DNA from: Micropterus salmoides
Taxonomy: Eukaryota > Chordata > Actinopteri > Centrarchiformes > Centrarchidae
Assembly: GCF_014851395.1 (NCBI RefSeq)
Contig: NW_024040374.1
Span: 23,950,772 to 24,014,771 of the forward strand
Reading direction: 5' to 3'
Length of the DNA stretch: 64,000 nt
The translations under genes were made by a program, and so were the position numbers. Below the pieces are notes generated by a model that saw only the letters and a program-made list of their open reading frames with translations, was not told where the DNA came from and did not search any database. Below are positions 62,133 through 64,000 of this stretch, one piece after another (the stretch's first letter is position 1; each line of letters opens with the position of its first letter).

Positions 62133-62178
62133 CCCGCCGCACCTCTCTCCCCGCCTAAAGCGCCTGCTTCATAGTTTA

Positions 62179-62336
62179 AGCTAATGATGAGTGTGTACAG
62201 GTGTGCTTTATACTCCTCCGGTTATTCCGTCACACCTTACCGTTCTAGCAACAAGCCAATAGGATTGGAGTGATTTCATTCACATTCAGACCTGCTACGC
62301 CTAGAGGCGTTCCCATAGTGTCGAAACCGACGCAGT
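62179..62336 (+). repeat. DIRS right inverted terminal repeat
   Basis: It pairs with 58101-58258. Beyond it the right end carries CGTTCCCCTTCTCGG and a small hairpin GGGTTAC-ATAC-GTAACCC (62363-62380) next to the LINE junction. Confidence 0.9.
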
Positions 62337-62385
62337 GTCTCGTTCCCCTTCTCGGGGAACCAGGGTTACATACGTAACCCGAGAC

Positions 62386-64000
62386 GATCTCCATGGAGAA
62401 ATGCCACGCTGGTTAGAACTCAAAAAAGAGAGTGTCGAAAAGCTGAACGCAGGTGGCGTAAAACAAATCTCCAGGTTCATTATGACTGTGATCTGTAAAG
62501 AGAGAATAACAAGGCGGTCCTTCTTCTCTGACATCATCACCAAAAACACTAATTATCGACGTGCCCTGTTTGCTACTGTCGACAGGCTAACCAACCCTCC
62601 TGTGTCTGTAGCCTCTGAACTTCTATCCACCAGGGCCTGCGATGAATTTGCCTCCTTCTTCACAGACAAAATTCAAACAATTAGACAAACAATCAGTGCC
62701 TCCATGTCAGTAACAGGATATATCTTGTCCCTGTGTCCACTTAAAAACAATTCATATAGCATGAGACAATTTGATTCTATTAACCATAAAAACCTGGAGG
62801 ACATAATACAACATCTGAAATCCTCCTCATGCTGCCTTGATATTCTGCCAAAAATGTTTCTAAATGCATGGCCTCAGATCTACTACAAATTGTCAACATG
62901 TCTCCCCTCTCAGGTTTTTTCCCACAGGCCCTGAAAACATTAAGCCACTCTTAAAAAAGAGTAATCTAAAGAGGTCACTAATGAGCAGTTACAGGCTCAA
63001 ATCAAATCTCCCATTTTTAAGTAAAATCATTGAAAAAGCTGTTTTTCAACAGCTTAGTGCTTTCTTGGCACTAAATAACTGTTTTGATGTCTTCCAGTCA
63101 GGTTTTCGACCACAGCCCAGCACTGAGATGTCTCTTGTTTAGGTCTTCAATGACATCCAATTAAACACTGACAGTGGCAGAATTTCTGTCTTAGTATTAT
63201 TGGATCTCAGTGCTGCATTCGACACGGTCGACCACAACATACTAGACAGACTTGAAAACTGGGTTGGACTTTCTGGCACAGTACTAAAATGGTTTGAATC
63301 CTACTTGAAGGACAGGGACTACTTTGTGTCTATAGGTAATCACACATCTGAGTTGACAAAAATGAGATGTGGAGTTCCCCAAGGCTCCATTCTAGGGCCT
63401 CTTTTGTTTAACATTTACATGCTTCCACTGGCTCAGATATGTAAAACAACAAAATATGTTATATAATTATGCATATGACACACAGATTTACATAACCATT
63501 TCACCAGGGGACTATGATCCCATATGGGTGCTTAGTAACTGTATTGAGCAGGTCAACGGCTGGATGTTCAGTTGAACAAAGATAAAACTGAAGTTATTGT
63601 TTTTGGAGCCAGGGAGGAATGATTGAAAGTCAGCGCTCGACTTCAATCTGTAAAGTTAAGAACCACAAATCAAGCCAGAAATCTTGGTGTAGTCATGGAC
63701 TCAGACCTGAATTTGAGGAGCCACATTAAGACATTTACAAAGACTTATGTCTCAGCAAGACTTGGAAAAGCTTATCCATGCATTTATCTTCAGTCGACTT
63801 GACTACTGTAACAGTGTCCTTACAGGGCTCCCTAAGAAATCCATCAGACAGCTGCATCTGATTCAGAACTCTGCTGCTTGAGTCCTCACTAAGACCAAAA
63901 AGGTGGATCACATCACTCCAGTTCTGAGGTCTTTACACTGGCTTCCTTTATGTCAAAGAATTGATTTCTGCTTCGTTATGAACCATACAGACCTCTCAGG
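62386..64000 (+). mobile_element. L2-type LINE copy 2, part after the DIRS insertion
   Basis: Resumes at GATCTCCATGGAGAAATG, collinear with the antisense copy. It encodes FQSGFRPQPSTEMSLV, then DLSAAFDTVDHN, CGVPQGSILGPLLFNIY and a YAYDTQ active-site variant near 63463. The post-RT region (near 63790-63990) has lost about 80 bp between GAATTGATTT and CTGCTTCG relative to copy 1. It runs off the window end. Confidence 0.87.

Larger units (their letters stand above)
58080..62385 (+). mobile_element. DIRS1-type tyrosine-recombinase retrotransposon
   Basis: This 4.3-kb element encodes a cysteine-rich gag-like frame, RT/RNase H and tyrosine recombinase, in the DIRS1 order. It has 158-bp inverted terminal repeats (58101-58258 against 62179-62336) and an internal complementary region. 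There is no target duplication beyond one possible G. Frameshifts interrupt all frames and most of the methyltransferase-like region is deleted, so it is inactive. Confidence 0.92.

Overview
The window is nuclear DNA of a bony fish, probably a spiny-rayed teleost. This rests on vertebrate-type split genes with GT-AG introns and on a dense load of teleost repeats: two Tc1-like transposon families, hAT and Harbinger-like elements, several L2-type LINEs, a DIRS1-type retrotransposon and long CA/GT microsatellites. Three protein-coding genes can be supported, all on the + strand. Everything else is introns, UTRs, intergenic DNA and mobile elements in several stages of decay and nesting.

Region 1 (1-34.3 kb): fam20b, the Golgi xylosylkinase of proteoglycan synthesis. 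A CpG-bearing promoter and a probable non-coding first exon lie near 1.6-1.85 kb. Eight coding exons (3350-3478, 3680-3927, 4023-4109, 4216-4325, 15154-15325, 26842-27033, 33093-33152, 33247-33478) join in frame to 1230 nt, or 409 residues. Intron 4 uses a GC donor. Its three large introns hold most of the transposons: a hAT-like and a Harbinger-like element back to back, an L2 LINE with a UnaL2-like 3' hairpin, a truncated Tc1, a Tc1 split by a hAT that is itself split by a LINE, a solo LTR inside a Tc1-type MITE, and a nearly full-length antisense LINE.

Region 2 (34.3-57.7 kb): two small three-exon genes for type II membrane proteins with TNF-like C-terminal domains. The first (38199-40401, 195 aa) most resembles OX40 ligand (tnfsf4). 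The second (50093-50826, 178 aa) most resembles GITR ligand (tnfsf18). They share intron phases 0 and 1, as expected of tandem paralogues. In mammals both ligands co-stimulate T cells, and human TNFSF4 and TNFSF18 are also neighbours. The second gene has two identical kappaB-like 9-mers just upstream of its start.

Region 3 (57.8-64 kb): a second copy of the 27-30 kb LINE, split by a DIRS1-type tyrosine-recombinase retrotransposon (58080-62385). The DIRS inverted terminal repeats and internal complementary region are both readable, and the antisense LINE at 29.2 kb supplies the empty target site.

I found no CRISPR array, operon or prokaryotic signal. The most notable items are the tnfsf4/tnfsf18 pair beside fam20b, the DIRS architecture with its in-window empty site, the transposon stacks, the GC-AG intron, a 24-bp perfect palindrome in the fam20b leader, and catalytic-site damage shared by both copies of one LINE family.
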